A DNA stretch of 64,000 nt from Monodelphis domestica (taxonomy: Eukaryota; Chordata; Mammalia; Didelphimorphia; Didelphidae), in the NCBI RefSeq assembly GCF_027887165.1, contig NC_077227.1, positions 81,795,430 to 81,859,429 of the forward strand, in the 5' to 3' direction. Positions 1 to 11,690 of this stretch are shown here, piece after piece. The number at the start of each line of letters is the position of its first letter. Position 1 is the stretch's first letter. A program made the position numbers and the translations under genes. The notes below the pieces were generated by a model. That model was given only the letters and a program-made list of their open reading frames with translations, made no database searches and was not told the origin of the DNA.

Positions 1-2562
1 TAATGAATATAGACGCAAAAATCTTAAATAGGATACTAGCAAAAAGACTCCAGCAAGTCATCACAAGGGTCATCCACTATGACCAGGCAGGATTCATACC
101 AGGAATGCAAGGATGGTTCAATATTATGAAAACTATCCACATAATTGATTATATTAACAAGCAAACTGACAAAAATCACATGAATATCTCAATAAATGCA
201 GAAAAAGCCTTTGATAAAATACAACACATATTCCTATTGAAAACACTGGAAAGTATAGGAATAGAAGGATCTTTCCTAAAAATAATAAACAATATATATC
301 TAAAGCCATCAGCAAACATCATCTGCAATGGGGATAAACTAGAAGCCTTCCCAATAAGATCAGGAATAAAACAAGGATGCCCATTATCACCTCTATTATT
401 TAACATTGTACTAGAAACACTAGCAGTAGCAATTAGAGAAGAAAAAGAAATTGAAAGTATTAAAATTGGCAATGAGGAGACCAAGCTATCACTCTTTGCA
501 GATGATATGATGGTTTACTTAAGGAATCCTAGAGAATCAACCAAAAAGTTACTTGAAATAATCAACAACTTTAGCAAAGTTGCAAGATACAAAATAAACC
601 TGCATAAGTCATCAGCATTTCTATATATCTCTAACCCATTTCAGCAGCAAGAATTAGGAAGAGAAATACCATTTAAAATCACCCTGGACAATATAAAATA
701 CTTAGGAATCTATCTGCCGAGACAAACACAGGAACTATATGAACACAACTACAAAACACTTACCACACAGTTAAAACTAGATCTAAACAATTGGAAAAAC
801 ATTGATTGCTCATGGGTGGGATGAGCTAACATAATAAAAATGACAATCCTACCCAAATTAATTTACTTATTTAGTGCCATACCCATTGAACTACCAAAAA
901 ACTTCTTTACTGAATTAGAAAAAACCATAACTAAGTTCATTTGGAAGAAAAAAAGATCAAGGATATCCAGGGAAATCATGAAAAAAAAATGCAAAGGAAG
1001 GTGGACTTGCAGTCCCAGATCTCAAACTATACTATAAAGCAGTGGTTATCAAAACAATTTGGTACTGGCTAAGAGACAGAAAAGAGGATCATGGAATAGA
1101 CTTGGTGTAAATGATCTCAGTAAATGACAGTTTGTGACAAACCCAAAGACCCCAGCTTTTGGGACAAAAATCCATTATTTGATAAAAACTGCTGGGAAAA
1201 TTGGAAGACAGTGTGGGAGAGATTAGGTTTGGATCAACACCTCACACCCTACACCAAGATAAATTCAGAATGGGTGAATGACTTGAACATAAAGAAGGAA
1301 ACTATAAGAAAATTAGGCGAACACAGAATAGTATACATGTCAGACCTTTGGGAAGGGAAAGATTTTAAAACCAAGCAAGACTTAGAAGGAGTCACAAAAT
1401 GTAAAATAAATAATTTTGACTACATCAAATTAAAAAGTTTTAGTACAAACAAACCCAATGTAACTAAAATCAGAAGGGAAGCAACAAATTGGGTAACAAT
1501 CTTCATAAAAACCTCTAACAAAGGTTTAATTACTCAAATTTACAAAGAGCTAAATCAACTGTACAAAAAAAATCAAGCCATTCTCCAATTGATAAATGGG
1601 CAAGGGACATAGTTCTCAGCCAAAGAAATCAAAACTATTAATAAGCACATGAAAAAGTGTTCTACATCTCTTATAATGAGAGAGATGCAAATCAAAACAA
1701 CTCTGAGGTATCACTTCACACCTAGCAGATTGGCTAACATGACAGCTATGGAAAGTAATGAATGCTCAAGGGGATGTGGCAAAGTAGGGCCACTAATTCA
1801 CTGCTGGTGGAGTTGTGAATTGATCCGACCATTCTGGAGGGTTATTTGGAACTATGCCCAAAGGGTGATAAAAGACTGTCTGCCCTTTGATCCAGCCATA
1901 GCACTGCTGGGTTTGTACCCCAAAGAGATAATAAGGAAAAAGACTTGTACAAGAATATTCATAGCTGCGCTCTTTGTGGTGGCCAAAAATTGGAAAATAT
2001 GGGGATGCCCTTCAATTGGGGAATGGCTGAACAAATTGTGGTATATGTTGGTGATGGAATACTATTTTGCTCAAAGGAATAATAAAGTGGAGGAATTCCA
2101 TGGAGACTGGAACAACCTCCAGGAAGTGATGCAGAGCGAAAGGAGCAGAACCAGGAAAACATTGTACACAGAGACTGACACACTGTGGTACAATCGAAGG
2201 TAATGGACTTCTCCATTGGTGTCAATGTAGTGTCCCTGAACAATCTGCAGGGATCTAAAAAACAGTATCCACAAGCAGGGGATAAAGTGTGGGAGTAAAA
2301 ACACTGATGAAAAGCAACTGCTTGACTACAGCGGTTGAGGGGATATCACTGAGGAGAGACTCTAAATGAGCACTCTAATGCAAATATTAACAACATGGCA
2401 ATGGGTTCGAATCAAGAACACATGTGATACCCAGTGAAATCGCGGCTATGGGAGAGGTGGTGGGAGGAGGTGGGGAGGAAAAGAAAATGATCTTTGTGTC
2501 CAATGAATAATGTTTGGAAATGACCAAATAAAACAATTTTTTTAAAAAAATAAAATAAAACT
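1..2562 (+). mobile_element. LINE-1 copy A, 3' part (cut by window edge)
   Basis: The window opens inside ORF2 of a marsupial L1 and runs through its 3' UTR to an A-rich tail with AATAAA-like signals at about 2525-2560. The 3' UTR matches that of copy B (ends near 31.2 kb) almost base for base, including the G-rich stretch near 2455-2480 and the last 50 bases before the tail. The 5' end and any upstream target duplication lie outside the window. By eye, protein identity to copy B is well above 90% over the reverse transcriptase, so the two belong to one fairly young subfamily. Confidence 0.95.
3..2203 (+). pseudogene. L1 ORF2 remnant: reverse transcriptase and C-terminal Cys-rich domain
   Basis: ORF2p nicks target DNA and reverse-transcribes L1 RNA. 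This fragment begins in the reverse transcriptase. It shows the [11 protein letters not shown] block, the IDAEKAFD-like block (here INAEKAFD), [10 protein letters not shown], the catalytic [10 protein letters not shown] block near 495, and KYLGI. The frame is broken by a TGA at 822-824, where human L1 has Arg after CSWVG. It is broken again by a shift in an A9 run at 981-989; downstream, the proper frame resumes as a [14 protein letters not shown]-like block. Further homology lies in the frames at 1124-1612 and 1649-2203. The last carries the C-x3-C-x7-H-x4-C knuckle (CSRGCGKVGPLIHCWWSC) and the FIAALFVVAKNW block typical of the ORF2p C-terminus. It is not a functional copy. Confidence 0.93.
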
Positions 2563-3560
2563 AGATGATCCAAAATGCTATAGTGCGATAAATGAACTAT
2601 TCAACTTTTAATTTACATCATATGAAAAACTATTCATCTTCAATAAACATTAAGTAATCATGGAATCAGATCACTATGAAATAATTTAATGTGACTTATT
2701 TTCCACTAATTTACTGGGTACTTGCTAAGTGCCAAGCATTATGCTAATGAAAATTTTATGAGTTACAAAAGCAAACTTTATTCTAATAATTAGAATTCTG
2801 GAGAGTTTGAGAAATATTGCTTATTTTATTCACAAAGCACTCAAACCTTTTAACTTTCAAATGTTTGTCAAATATCTATCATGTTATTATGGTTGTAGTT
2901 TTCATCTAGAAAAAAATTAAAAATATAGTTCATGTATAAAGTTGATTAAAAAAAAGTTTTCTCTTACTATCTTCCTGCAGCATTTTAAAATATTAAATTG
3001 TTTGGTACTTATTTGTATGTATTTGGTCTAGTCAACAGTCCAATACTAGTAGAGGTCAGTTTAACACTGAAAAGCTATCAAGAAATTTAAATTCCAGAAC
3101 TTAAACCAAAAATATTCTAAAATTGTGTTTCTGAAAAAGACAACAAGAGTAAAACTACAAAATCAACCTCCAAAAACCAAACTACAGTAGAATTTCATGT
3201 TTTGGATGTCAAATTTATAATAGCTTTGGAATTGGAACGAAGTGACCAACTGGGCAAAAGCAAAGACTCTGAGTAGATAGCAAAGAGTGGATCAGAGCCA
3301 GTAAAGCAACAGAGGTGAAAAAGTAGAGCCAAAATGGAATGAGGGCCAGGAGTGTGTGGTGAGAGAAGAAGGCTGCTTTAGGAACAAGGGTGGAAACTGC
3401 AAGTGAGGCCAGGGCACACATTCTTTATACATCGAGCTCACTCTCTGTCTCAGGAACTCAGATCTGCTCCACTGGTAACCAAAGCTTACCAGGCTTCCCA
3501 CACCTTACTTTCAAAAATGAATTTGAATTGAATACATAATCCAATGCTCTTTTTGGTGGC
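2563..3560. other. AT-rich stretch without recognised genes
   Basis: No coding frame or RNA gene was recognised. A short MIR-like piece (TACTTGCTAAGTGCCAAGCA) lies near 2710-2760. The rest looks unique or too decayed to name. Confidence 0.5.
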
Positions 3561-4364
3561 TTAAATTCTATTCCAGTTGCAACAGAAATAGTCTTTCTTC
3601 ACTTCTCCACTAAGTTCCAAAAACCTAAAATGGCAGCTAGGAGGGACTGGATCAGAGCTGCAGAAGGAAACGCATCTATGTACCCCTTTCTTCCTTTCCT
3701 GTTTGAATGATGTCACCTCACCCATGCCCAAGACCACCCATTCCCATTCTGTGATCCTGTCCGTGTCTCCCAGGAAATCCTCTGCAGATGGCCCCTGCCA
3801 CAGGCCAGGGCCCTTCCTCCACATCTCGACTGGATGGTACACACGAGCTGTCCAACAGCCCTGCCTGGCTCTCACTCCATGTCCAGCCTATTTCCTCTTC
3901 CCATCATCCTTCTCGCCTTTCTAGCACTCTCAGGCCCAAGTCTCCAAAGGCAATATGGAGCTCCTATTCTCATTCAGTGTGGACCTCCTCTCCTCCAGGT
4001 ACCAAAATCCTTCAATACCAAAAGCTTCACTCCTCAGGGAGCCCAGCACCAAGGAAGGGCTCTGTCCAAGGGCTGCCCCAGGTGGCCCGCCTACCTCTCA
4101 GGTTAGCCACAAGGAGACCCAGCTTGATTCAGGTTCCAAGGACAAAAACCCAGAGGAAGCTAGCCAACCCCAGGCCCCAGGTTCCCATCTGGGATTTCCT
4201 CAGGGGCTTTGTTCCGACTACCTGTGGCAGGAGAGGGACTGACTGCTCTAAGCTACCTCCTCAGGGATCTTTGGACAAGGGGTATACCCTGGAATCTCAA
4301 TTGGACATGACTAAAAAAACAATTAAAATACACATACATGCACACATTTGCTATGATGATCTTC
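3561..4364 (+). other. C-rich stretch with a 228-codon open frame of unknown meaning
   Basis: This region is richer in C than its surroundings and stays open from 3788 to 4471 on the plus strand; overlapping shorter frames exist on both strands. The predicted peptide is rich in Ser and Pro, with no membrane segment, signal peptide or motif that I recognise. The tail of the frame runs into a degenerate SINE, which argues against a conserved protein. It could be an exon or UTR, an old retroviral segment, or chance. Confidence 0.3.
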
Positions 4365-4520
4365 AAAAAAAGGTAGTATGGCCTAGTAGAGATTGCCGAC
4401 CTAACTATCGGGGTGAACAATGTTCAAGACCCCTTTCAAAGACATATTCTGTCTCTGAGAAAGTCACTTAACCACTCAGTGTCCCAGAATAATCTATATT
4501 TTGCAGAAAATAAGCAAATC
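4365..4520 (+). mobile_element. Degenerate CORE-SINE
   Basis: The stretch shows the CORE-SINE block resembling AAGTCACTTAACC near 4462-4475, preceded by a decayed tRNA-like head with a GTTCAAGACCC B-box-like sequence near 4422. It is strongly diverged, and its boundaries are approximate. Confidence 0.5.
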
Positions 4521-4689
4521 TGCTTTGGTAGGAAAAATAAAGCTCCCTAACCAGATTAACTCAGCAAATCCCGCTAAAAAAAAAAAATCTGTTTACAAGC
4601 AGCACCTAACTTCCCACAAAGTTCCAAAAATCTAAGGCAGTTATTTAAAATTAAGAATACTTTTTTTCCTATATAGATGTTATAAATGA

Positions 4690-7025
4690 AGGAGGGTGTC
4701 TGTGATAGGCCACAATGTGACTGAATTATATTGTTAATAGTACTACTTGCCTGAATTGGGGAAGGAAGGTCATGTGACTATGGATTGTAGAAAAAGGTAC
4801 AAAGAAAATAGAAACAGAAGAAGCTGGAGAAATAATAACAATAACAATAATAGAGCCTCTAACAGGATCAGTGATGGTAATAGGGTAAATTATAACTCAG
4901 ACCATAATGCACCACCCCAAGAAATCTGTTATCACTGTGAGGTACCACAAAAAAATGGTCAGAATGGCCAGGGATGTGGCTAAAGGAATCTAAATGAATG
5001 ATGGTACTTGGGAGGGGAAGGGACCTCAGGGAATCTGGAGGTTAATTTTAAGCCTTTTTAGACCCCACTGCCTTACTGATGTTAACTGTTTAAAGTCTAT
5101 TCCCCTCCCCATTGTGGAGATGTCTCTGTAAAGCAATCTTGAATACAGATACCCAGGAGACAAGGTATATATAATTTCCAGTTAACCACTCCAACAGCTA
5201 TCAAAATTGGAAAAAAAGACTCTTGGATTCACTGCTTACATGTAAAATGGGCACCTTCTATTGACACTGAGTGACTGTATCCTGTCACATATATTGTATT
5301 TGCTGCTTGTTTAAGATTTAATTTTGTTTTTTAATTTACATATTAATCTAATCTAAGATGTTCCATTTTACAATGGACTTTCAGTTAGTATATTTACAAT
5401 AGGAAATTTTATTTATTTATTTTTGTATTTGAATGCATGGAATCAGTATTAATGTTTTTTATTTTGAAGGATAAGTTTACAATATTTCTTAGCCCTGATA
5501 CCAATGTATACCCAACAGCTTCAGACTATGGAAATCTGCCATTGAGTGTTAAGTATTCTGGGATTTTAGTAATTGTGTCTGATTTCAGAAGGGATCACAA
5601 AAGAGTCACTGTGCAGTGCCAAGATGCACAAGGTCAGGGAGACCACCAATCCCTGTGGGATTGATGAGGATCTGTGCCAAGACAGAGGTCTTGTTTTGAG
5701 ATTCAAGGAAGCAGCCATTTGACAAATTCAGACATTAGACTTCCCCATGCCAGGTTTCTACAAGTACCTCCATTTGGCTTTCTTTTTGGCTCCCCTCTCC
5801 CTAAGAGTGAAGGTAAAAATCAGACCAGGGAATCATACTTCCCTTTTACCTCAAACTCTCGTTTATGCTATGGCAATGTTCTATAGTCCTGGTTGCCGAT
5901 GGGTAAATGCAATATTGCTGCAATTGTCGTGCATGCTTGTAGGAATAAGCCACTTTAATTGGACCTTGTTGGTGATTTAAGGATATGTTATGGTTTTATT
6001 CTTTTACTCATAATTTTATACACATAAGATTTTGATAGATAGATAGATATTTTATCTATAATTTAATTTGTTCTCTTCTATTTGGGTTTTTTAGGATTTC
6101 TTTTGAAAATTGATTCATATACCCTATAACTCAGTCATGTATCCCAGGGTGATTTTAGTGTTGGTAAACACTCTCCTAAGGAGGGATTGTATAGTTATCC
6201 TAATTATCTTAAAATCCAAGGTTTACGATCTTTTAAAGCAATTGTAGGAAAAGAAAATCACCAACACCCTGAATCAGGAAAGTAGATCTTTGGAGGAGAT
6301 GCCATAAGGATGCCTGCAGAAACTATACACTACATCAAAAAGATTCAGAATGAACTTTTGGATATAATGAACTGAACTGAAGGAAGTTGAACCTATCATT
6401 TATTCTGAATGTAAACTCTTATGGCAAAAGGGAAGTACCCCCAATTGGCTTTTTGTCAATGCATCTATTGATCTTTTCTCCTTTTTCTTTTCTTTCCTTC
6501 TTATCCCCAAATTGTTGTAATTCCCTCTATGTAAAGTGAAATATTTTATACACCTCTAGTAAGAGAATCAACATATGTGAAATGATTCACTGGGGAGACC
6601 TGACACATTAATCTCATAAAAAAAAAACCAAATAAGGAGATTTTAATATGCAAGTCTCCCAAAGAATCAAAGGGAAGATTATGTGAAGGGAACCCCCTCC
6701 CCGGATCAACTTTGGAGCCCAACTTATGTCCTGGCACTGCTAGAACCATGTCACATCAGTGACCTAGGCACTTGAACAGGAAATGATTGAGATATTGATC
6801 CAGGGTAAAAGAGAAGGAATTGGGGGGACGAGGGGGAGGGGAATGGTGGGGGGGAATGGGGAGGCGGGAAGTGGGCTCTCTATTCTTTTGGGTGTGTGAA
6901 AGGAAGGTGGAGGAGAGAGCCATGAGAAGAGTGCCCATGTGGCTACTTTAGAATAGGCTTCTTTCTATTTGTCTGCCTTCTCTTATTCAAGTAAATATTA
7001 ATAAACTGTGGATATTAAGGACAGG
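4690..7025 (+). mobile_element. Old endogenous retrovirus remnant with 3' LTR end
   Basis: The frame at 4747-4983 reads like a retroviral Gag nucleocapsid: a GKEGHVTMDCRKR zinc-knuckle block, an Asn/Arg-rich linker, then a second CYHC knuckle start. Downstream frames (about 5437-5980) are hydrophobic and retrovirus-like but cannot be assigned. The 3' end looks like an LTR: a purine-rich stretch near 6810-6870, then AATAAA at 7002-7007 and a terminal ...GGACA at about 7025. The element is broken in several places and is a fossil. The 5' limit and the LTR start are not resolved. Confidence 0.5.
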
Positions 7026-7035
7026 AGTTTAATTT

Positions 7036-7150
7036 AGCTTTAACAATATGCTTTATAATCATAGAGTACAATTCCTGCTTGCTCCTTTTACTGAGGAGGA
7101 AACAGAGTAAAACAGGTTACAATTACTTTTGTAAGGCCATATCTCTAATT
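7036..7150 (-). mobile_element. MIR-like fragment
   Basis: The stretch reads as an antisense MIR core: an ACTGAGGAGGAAACAGAG-type block followed by a decayed AGGTTACAATTACTTT block. Short and old. Confidence 0.4.
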
Positions 7151-8085
7151 AATAGGATTCAGTTTCCTGACTAGCAGTAGGACAAGAAATCCTTTCCTTT
7201 CCCCTTTCCTGAGCTCACTATACCCTATGACAACTTTTGAAATAGGTTTTCTGTCTCTGGCACCTCTTTATTCATGTTTTTATACTCCTTGCATTGACTT
7301 GTCCACTTAAATCTCCTTCACGCACAAGTGTTTTTGTGCACACTCATCTACACTATAGATGAAAGCGTACAAATACAATCGTCTTCCTAGGTTACCGAGA
7401 GACTACTACTATACTCCTTCAGAAGGCTATGAATAGCTTTCATGTTGCCCTAAATTCCCCAATGTGGCATTTCAGCTAAGTCTACCCAATCCCCCCCAAT
7501 TTTCCATATTCTAAAATTGATACCTAAATAAATAACTAAAATAGATAAATCCTGGTTTCTGTAACTGTAAATATTAGAAAAGCAATCTCACTTAACTAAT
7601 TCATACTGATACATGAATGACTGAAAGCCCTAACCATTATCTAAGATTAATTACATAAAAAAGCTTTATTATCAAGGTGTATTAGTAACATTTTAGGCAG
7701 GAGAACAATATCAAGTAAATATTTTCAGGCAGCATATCTGGGGACAATGAATCCACCACTGAGACAAATCAATTTTGCCCAAGTGTTGTGGGCCACTGTG
7801 GGTCAACTCCTGAAGTCATTCCTGCCCTCCCTTCTTACACTGTTGCTCCAAAAGCACTACAGTGAGAATTCTGGCAAGCATAGGATAGGGAGGGAAGAGA
7901 CAGAGACAGGGCAGAAGCTATGACAGGTTTTTAGTAGGGAGTGTTTTAAAATTGAATGTCTGTAAGAGAAGGACTACCAGTCTATACCTATAACAGAATT
8001 AATTCTGAATATATGATTCCTCTTCCCTGTACATGGGAAACTGTTCCTTTTACTTCCATATATTCCTCCAAAGGAAGAAACTTTT
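7151..8085. other. No recognised feature
   Basis: AT-rich sequence with no open frame of note, no RNA gene and no repeat family that I can name. Confidence 0.5.
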
Positions 8086-8089
8086 AAAA

Positions 8090-8255
8090 AATATCCTAAA
8101 TATGTTTTGCATGATAATACATGTATAACCCAGACTGAATTACTTGCCAGCCCCAGGAGGGGAGAAGGGCGGGGGACAATTTGGATTACATAACTTCAGG
8201 AAACTTTTGTGGAAATTTGTTATTACATGTAATTGGTAAAAAAAAATTAATTAAA
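8090..8255 (+). mobile_element. Short LINE 3' end of a second L1-like subfamily
   Basis: The block runs from a CATGTATAACCCAGACTGAA-type segment through a G-rich run to TTATTACATGTAATTGGTAA and an A-rich tail at about 8237-8255. This arrangement (G-rich tract, then a short AT-rich end, then poly(A)) resembles a 5'-truncated L1 3' UTR, but its sequence differs from copies A and B. Assigned from memory. Confidence 0.45.
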
Positions 8256-8689
8256 AATGTTATATTAGAATGCCATTATATATATTTTTACATTGCTTTT
8301 TAGAATACAAATTTCATAGTAACTATGGATTTGACAGAAGTAACTCAAATAAATACAAGATTTTCGCACCAGTGTTTCTAAGCACCAGGAAAAGTACAAC
8401 CCACTATACCCCAGAATTTGGAACAACATCTCAGATTCCATCCAAGGAGTTACCAGAGGTACTGGAAGGGCTTCATTCTAGTGCAGTCTCACCTAGTACA
8501 TAGCCCCATGGCATAGATGCCAAGACTGATAAACTTTAGCAAATAAAGGAGAACTCCTTATTGGGGCAATGAATGGACAAACCTGCAGTTCTCCTAGTAA
8601 ATATGCATTTCTACAACATCATCCTTATATTTTTTTTCTACAAAGTATAGTATATTACAAAATCAAAGTCTCTTTAAAAACAAACATGA

Positions 8690-8899
8690 GGGGACAGCTG
8701 GGTGGCTCAGTGGATTGAGTGCCAGGCCTAGAGAAAGGGTCAAATCTGGCCTCAGACACTTCCTAGCTGTGTGATCCTGGGTAAGTCACTTAACCCCCAT
8801 TGCCTAGACCTTGAAATTCTTCTGCCGTAGAACAAATACACAGCATTGATTCTAGAGTGGAAAGTAAAAGTTTTCAGAAATAAAATTAAAAAAAAAAAA
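8690..8899 (+). mobile_element. tRNA-headed CORE-SINE (MAR1/WSINE type)
   Basis: The element starts with GGGGACAGCTGGGTGGCTCA, whose GGCTCAGTGG serves as the Pol III A box; a GGTCAAATCTGG B box follows. The CORE block (GTGTGATCCTGGGTAAGTCA) comes next, then the family tail and a poly(A) run at 8888-8899. The direct repeat AAACATGA before and after the element fits a target duplication made by LINE machinery. Confidence 0.9.
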
Positions 8900-9645
8900 C
8901 ATGAAAATGATAGCAGACTCTCATACCCTGGACAAGATTACTACAGTTAACTTTGGACTGGATGGATGCATCACCTTCCTTTCCCAATAGGAGTTTTGCA
9001 ATGATCTGCATTACTTAGGAAGTCTACACAAATATCTTGACTTTGAGGGAACCTACCTCTTTAGTGCAGGCAGTCCAACCTCTGCCAAGGGCCATTTGGA
9101 ATACAACTTTCAGGCTTAGAAAATTGACACTGCCCATCCAGATAAAAGAGGAGAGACTCCCCTGATCAGTGTGTTACTGAAAAGTCATATTTAAATTAAT
9201 ATTTCTCTTAACATAATACTATTTCAAATGCATTCTGGAAGTTCTTTTCCTTCCCCCCAAGATTCACCCTACTATCACGTCTCTTGCATTAAATTTTTGA
9301 CAAACTTATTTTATTAAGGGAGAAGGCAGGAGAGGAACACGCTTATTTTTTACATTTTGTATTTAACCCTAGGTCGTGAGGACTTCCATCTCAGAAGTGG
9401 AAATATATCATTACAGCACTAAGGAACTTCAAAGATGGAGAAAATCCTTCAGCCAGTCTTCCAACCCCCTTCCCCCTCCCCCCATTGGTCCTCTTCAAAA
9501 ATGAAGGACGCACAATTATGTTTCCTGGGACCTGATGTCAAGTTCTCCAGGAACTCACCTCCCCCTTCCCCAAGACTTTTTCCTTGAAATACTCCAAGTG
9601 GAGGCAGATCTCTCCAATGTCGCCTGTTTCTTTTTTCCAACTGAT
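8900..9645. other. Flank of CpG island, no recognised gene
   Basis: No repeat family was recognised. On the minus strand, an AGGTGAGTTCC splice-donor-like sequence lies at about 9551-9561. It could end a minus-strand first exon starting inside the CpG island, but no protein or RNA supports this. Confidence 0.35.
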
Positions 9646-9649
9646 TAGA

Positions 9650-11340
9650 GTCACATAGAAGGGAAATCGGGTTGTAAGGGGAAGTAGTCGTGTCCCTCGA
9701 AAAGAAAGCCCCTACACCCAGACCAAGACCGCATGCCCGCTTGGGGTTGCCTCCGTGATTTCAAGTCCAACACAGGGGCGGGCAGGGTGGTCCAGAATGA
9801 CCCGATCGTCTCCTGTTGGGCTTAAATTTCTCCACGCGCGTTGAACCAGCCCCCAACACGCATACACAAACATACAAACACACGCACACTAGTGGCAAGT
9901 AACGGTTGGCACCTACGGCTCTGTTGAGGCCAACGACCCCCAGGCGTCTGTCCCTTCCACGGGATGGAACCGGGTCACCCTCGCCAGCTCCGGGCCGGGC
10001 ACTGCGCTAAGGACCCAGGAGGGAACGACCCGTCTCACAGGTTCGATCATTCGTGGTCCAGCAGTCTGTGGACAGCGGTGCCGAGGGGTGGGGGAAGGGA
10101 GTGCGAACTGGTCCGTTCTCTGTCCCCCAGTTTGAGTGTGTTGTGTGTGTGGCACCTAAAGTTCTCTGGCTTGTTCGTGATCGCCGTGTGTGTGGGTGTT
10201 TCACTCAAGTTTCTCTGGCTCTTTCGTTGTCCCCCCGTGTGTACTTGTGCTGTGTGTGTATGCTGTGTGAGCGGCACCTCGGTTTTGCTGGCTAGTTCAC
10301 GGTTGCCGAGTGTGAGTAGGGGGGGCGGGGTACCTAAATTTCGCTGCCTTGTTCCTAGTCGCCCAGTGTATGTGTACGTGCGCGCGTGTATGGCACCCGA
10401 ATAGGGGATAGTGTGCACACGCGGGGCCCCCAAGTTTCTCTGGCTGCTGCCTGAGGCGCGGAGGTGCTCGCCCCACCACCACCCGGCTGCCTCGGGCCGC
10501 GCCACCAGGTCCAGGACCAGAGCAGCCCGAAGTTGGGCTGGGCTGAGCGCCCCCTCGGCTAAAGCAGTCTCGGTCCAGTCCGGTTCCGTCAGCTCCGGTC
10601 CGCGCTTTCCCTCCCCTCGGGATCTACCTGCCAGACCTAGCCTCCTCTGGGCCCCTAGCCTTCCCGTCCACGCTCTCCTCCACTTGCCTGGGGGCGGGGG
10701 GGCAGGGGGCGCCGGGAGGGGTCTCCTCCTCCTCCTCCTCTTTCTCTCCACTGTAGCCGCGTCCGCCGGGCGGTCCGGTCCGGGAGAGCGGCCGAGGCGC
10801 TGGCGGACAGCTCTAGGCGGCCCCCGCCCTGGGGCTGGGATTTCCCAGAACTCAGCAGCGGCCGCCCCGGGGCGAGCGGGCTGGCGGGCGGGCTGGCGGG
10901 GGAGGAGGGAGGACCCGCCCCGGGCGGAGCGAAGCGAGGGGCCCCTGGGCAGCCGGGACTCCGTGACCTCCGAGCCCCGGCCACGCCCACCTGGCCCCAA
11001 CCCCGCAGGAGAACCCCCGCAGGGAAACCCTCCCTCCTTCCGCTCCTCAGCCTGCGGAGGAAAAGAGCTGGAGGTCCTCCCCTCCCTGATCCCCCTCTCC
11101 CGCAACTCCAGGAGCCTAGTTGGCTTTCCATCTAACGCCCCGGTTACCCTGTACCCTTCGGCCTCTGGCTTCACCTTCCCCCAACACCCCCCCCCCCCAT
11201 ACAGGTAGTAGTTGGGACCTTTCTGGGGATAGTGTGTGGGGCAGAAGACACTGAGCATGGTCAGCCTTGCTTTCTAGAAGAGGAAAGTAACTAGTGCCCA
11301 AGACCGACCCGACCTCCCCAGGCACCTAAATGACCCCTGA
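9650..11340. promoter_or_regulatory. CpG island, probable promoter and first exon of an unidentified host gene
   Basis: GC content and CpG density jump sharply above the AT-rich surroundings. GC-box-like runs (GGGGCGGGG-type) lie near 10322-10330 and 10686-10694. A G-rich block at about 10870-10915 could form a quadruplex, and CTCCTCCTCC runs lie near 10720-10740. Long open frames occur on both strands here (for example 10047-11258 minus and 10411-11208 plus), as expected by chance in GC-rich DNA; none has a domain that I recognise. Candidate splice donors are CAG|GTAGTA at 11204/11205 on the plus strand and AG|GTGAGT near 9556 on the minus strand, so the direction of transcription is open. 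The gene itself is not identified. Confidence 0.8.
10129..10462. repeat. Degenerate minisatellite-like array inside the CpG island
   Basis: A loosely repeated unit combines GGCACCTAAA or a variant, TTTCTCTGGCTTGTTC or a variant, a TCGCC-type block and a GTGTGTGTG tract. The CTCTGGCT-like core recurs near 10164, 10213, 10286, 10341 and 10437. Spacing is irregular (about 50-95 bases) because the GT tracts differ in length. In the minus-strand frame the same unit gives a recurring QRNL-type peptide. No known repeat family is recognised. Confidence 0.6.
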
Positions 11341-11499
11341 AACTCTCCAGTTAATGGTATCCAGGTTGCTTTATCTTACATATAAAATATAAAATCCTTT
11401 CCTCAGAACTGGTTTTATAAGATGGAGTTTGATAAGACCATTTAAATATTTGGGTCCAAAGATCCTAGGATTTCCTAGGATGTCTTTGGATAATGGGAA

Positions 11500-11690
11500 C
11501 ATATAAGAACTAGAAGGAAAATGAGAGATGATAGGATCCACCTTCATTTTACAAAGGAAGAAACTGAGGCCAACAGGGTAGGTGACTTGTCTGGGATCAG
11601 ATGTCTACTTGAGTTTGTGAGCTAGGATTTGAACTCAGTCCCAAATGCAAGTTCAAGATCTGTTGTAATCAAAAGGGTTAGAAACCAATC
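11500..11690 (-). mobile_element. MIR fragment
   Basis: Antisense MIR blocks are visible: ATTTTACAAAGGAAGAAACT, then a GAGGCCAACAGGGTAGGTGA-type stretch and a GGATTTGAACTCAG block. The copy is diverged. Confidence 0.65.

Noticed and set aside
3788-4471. 228-codon plus-strand frame as a host protein
   Set aside because: No domain, no splice context and its 3' end runs into a degenerate SINE. Kept only as an unexplained C-rich stretch.
8692-8760. A true tRNA gene at the SINE heads
   Set aside because: A and B boxes are present, but the cloverleaf arms are not, and the same head recurs with CORE and tail at several sites, so these are SINEs.
10047-11258. 403-codon open frame on the minus strand in the CpG island
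   Set aside because: Long open frames are expected in GC-rich DNA. The peptide is low-complexity (Arg, Pro, Gly), overlaps the degenerate GT repeat, and has a rival 265-codon frame on the other strand.
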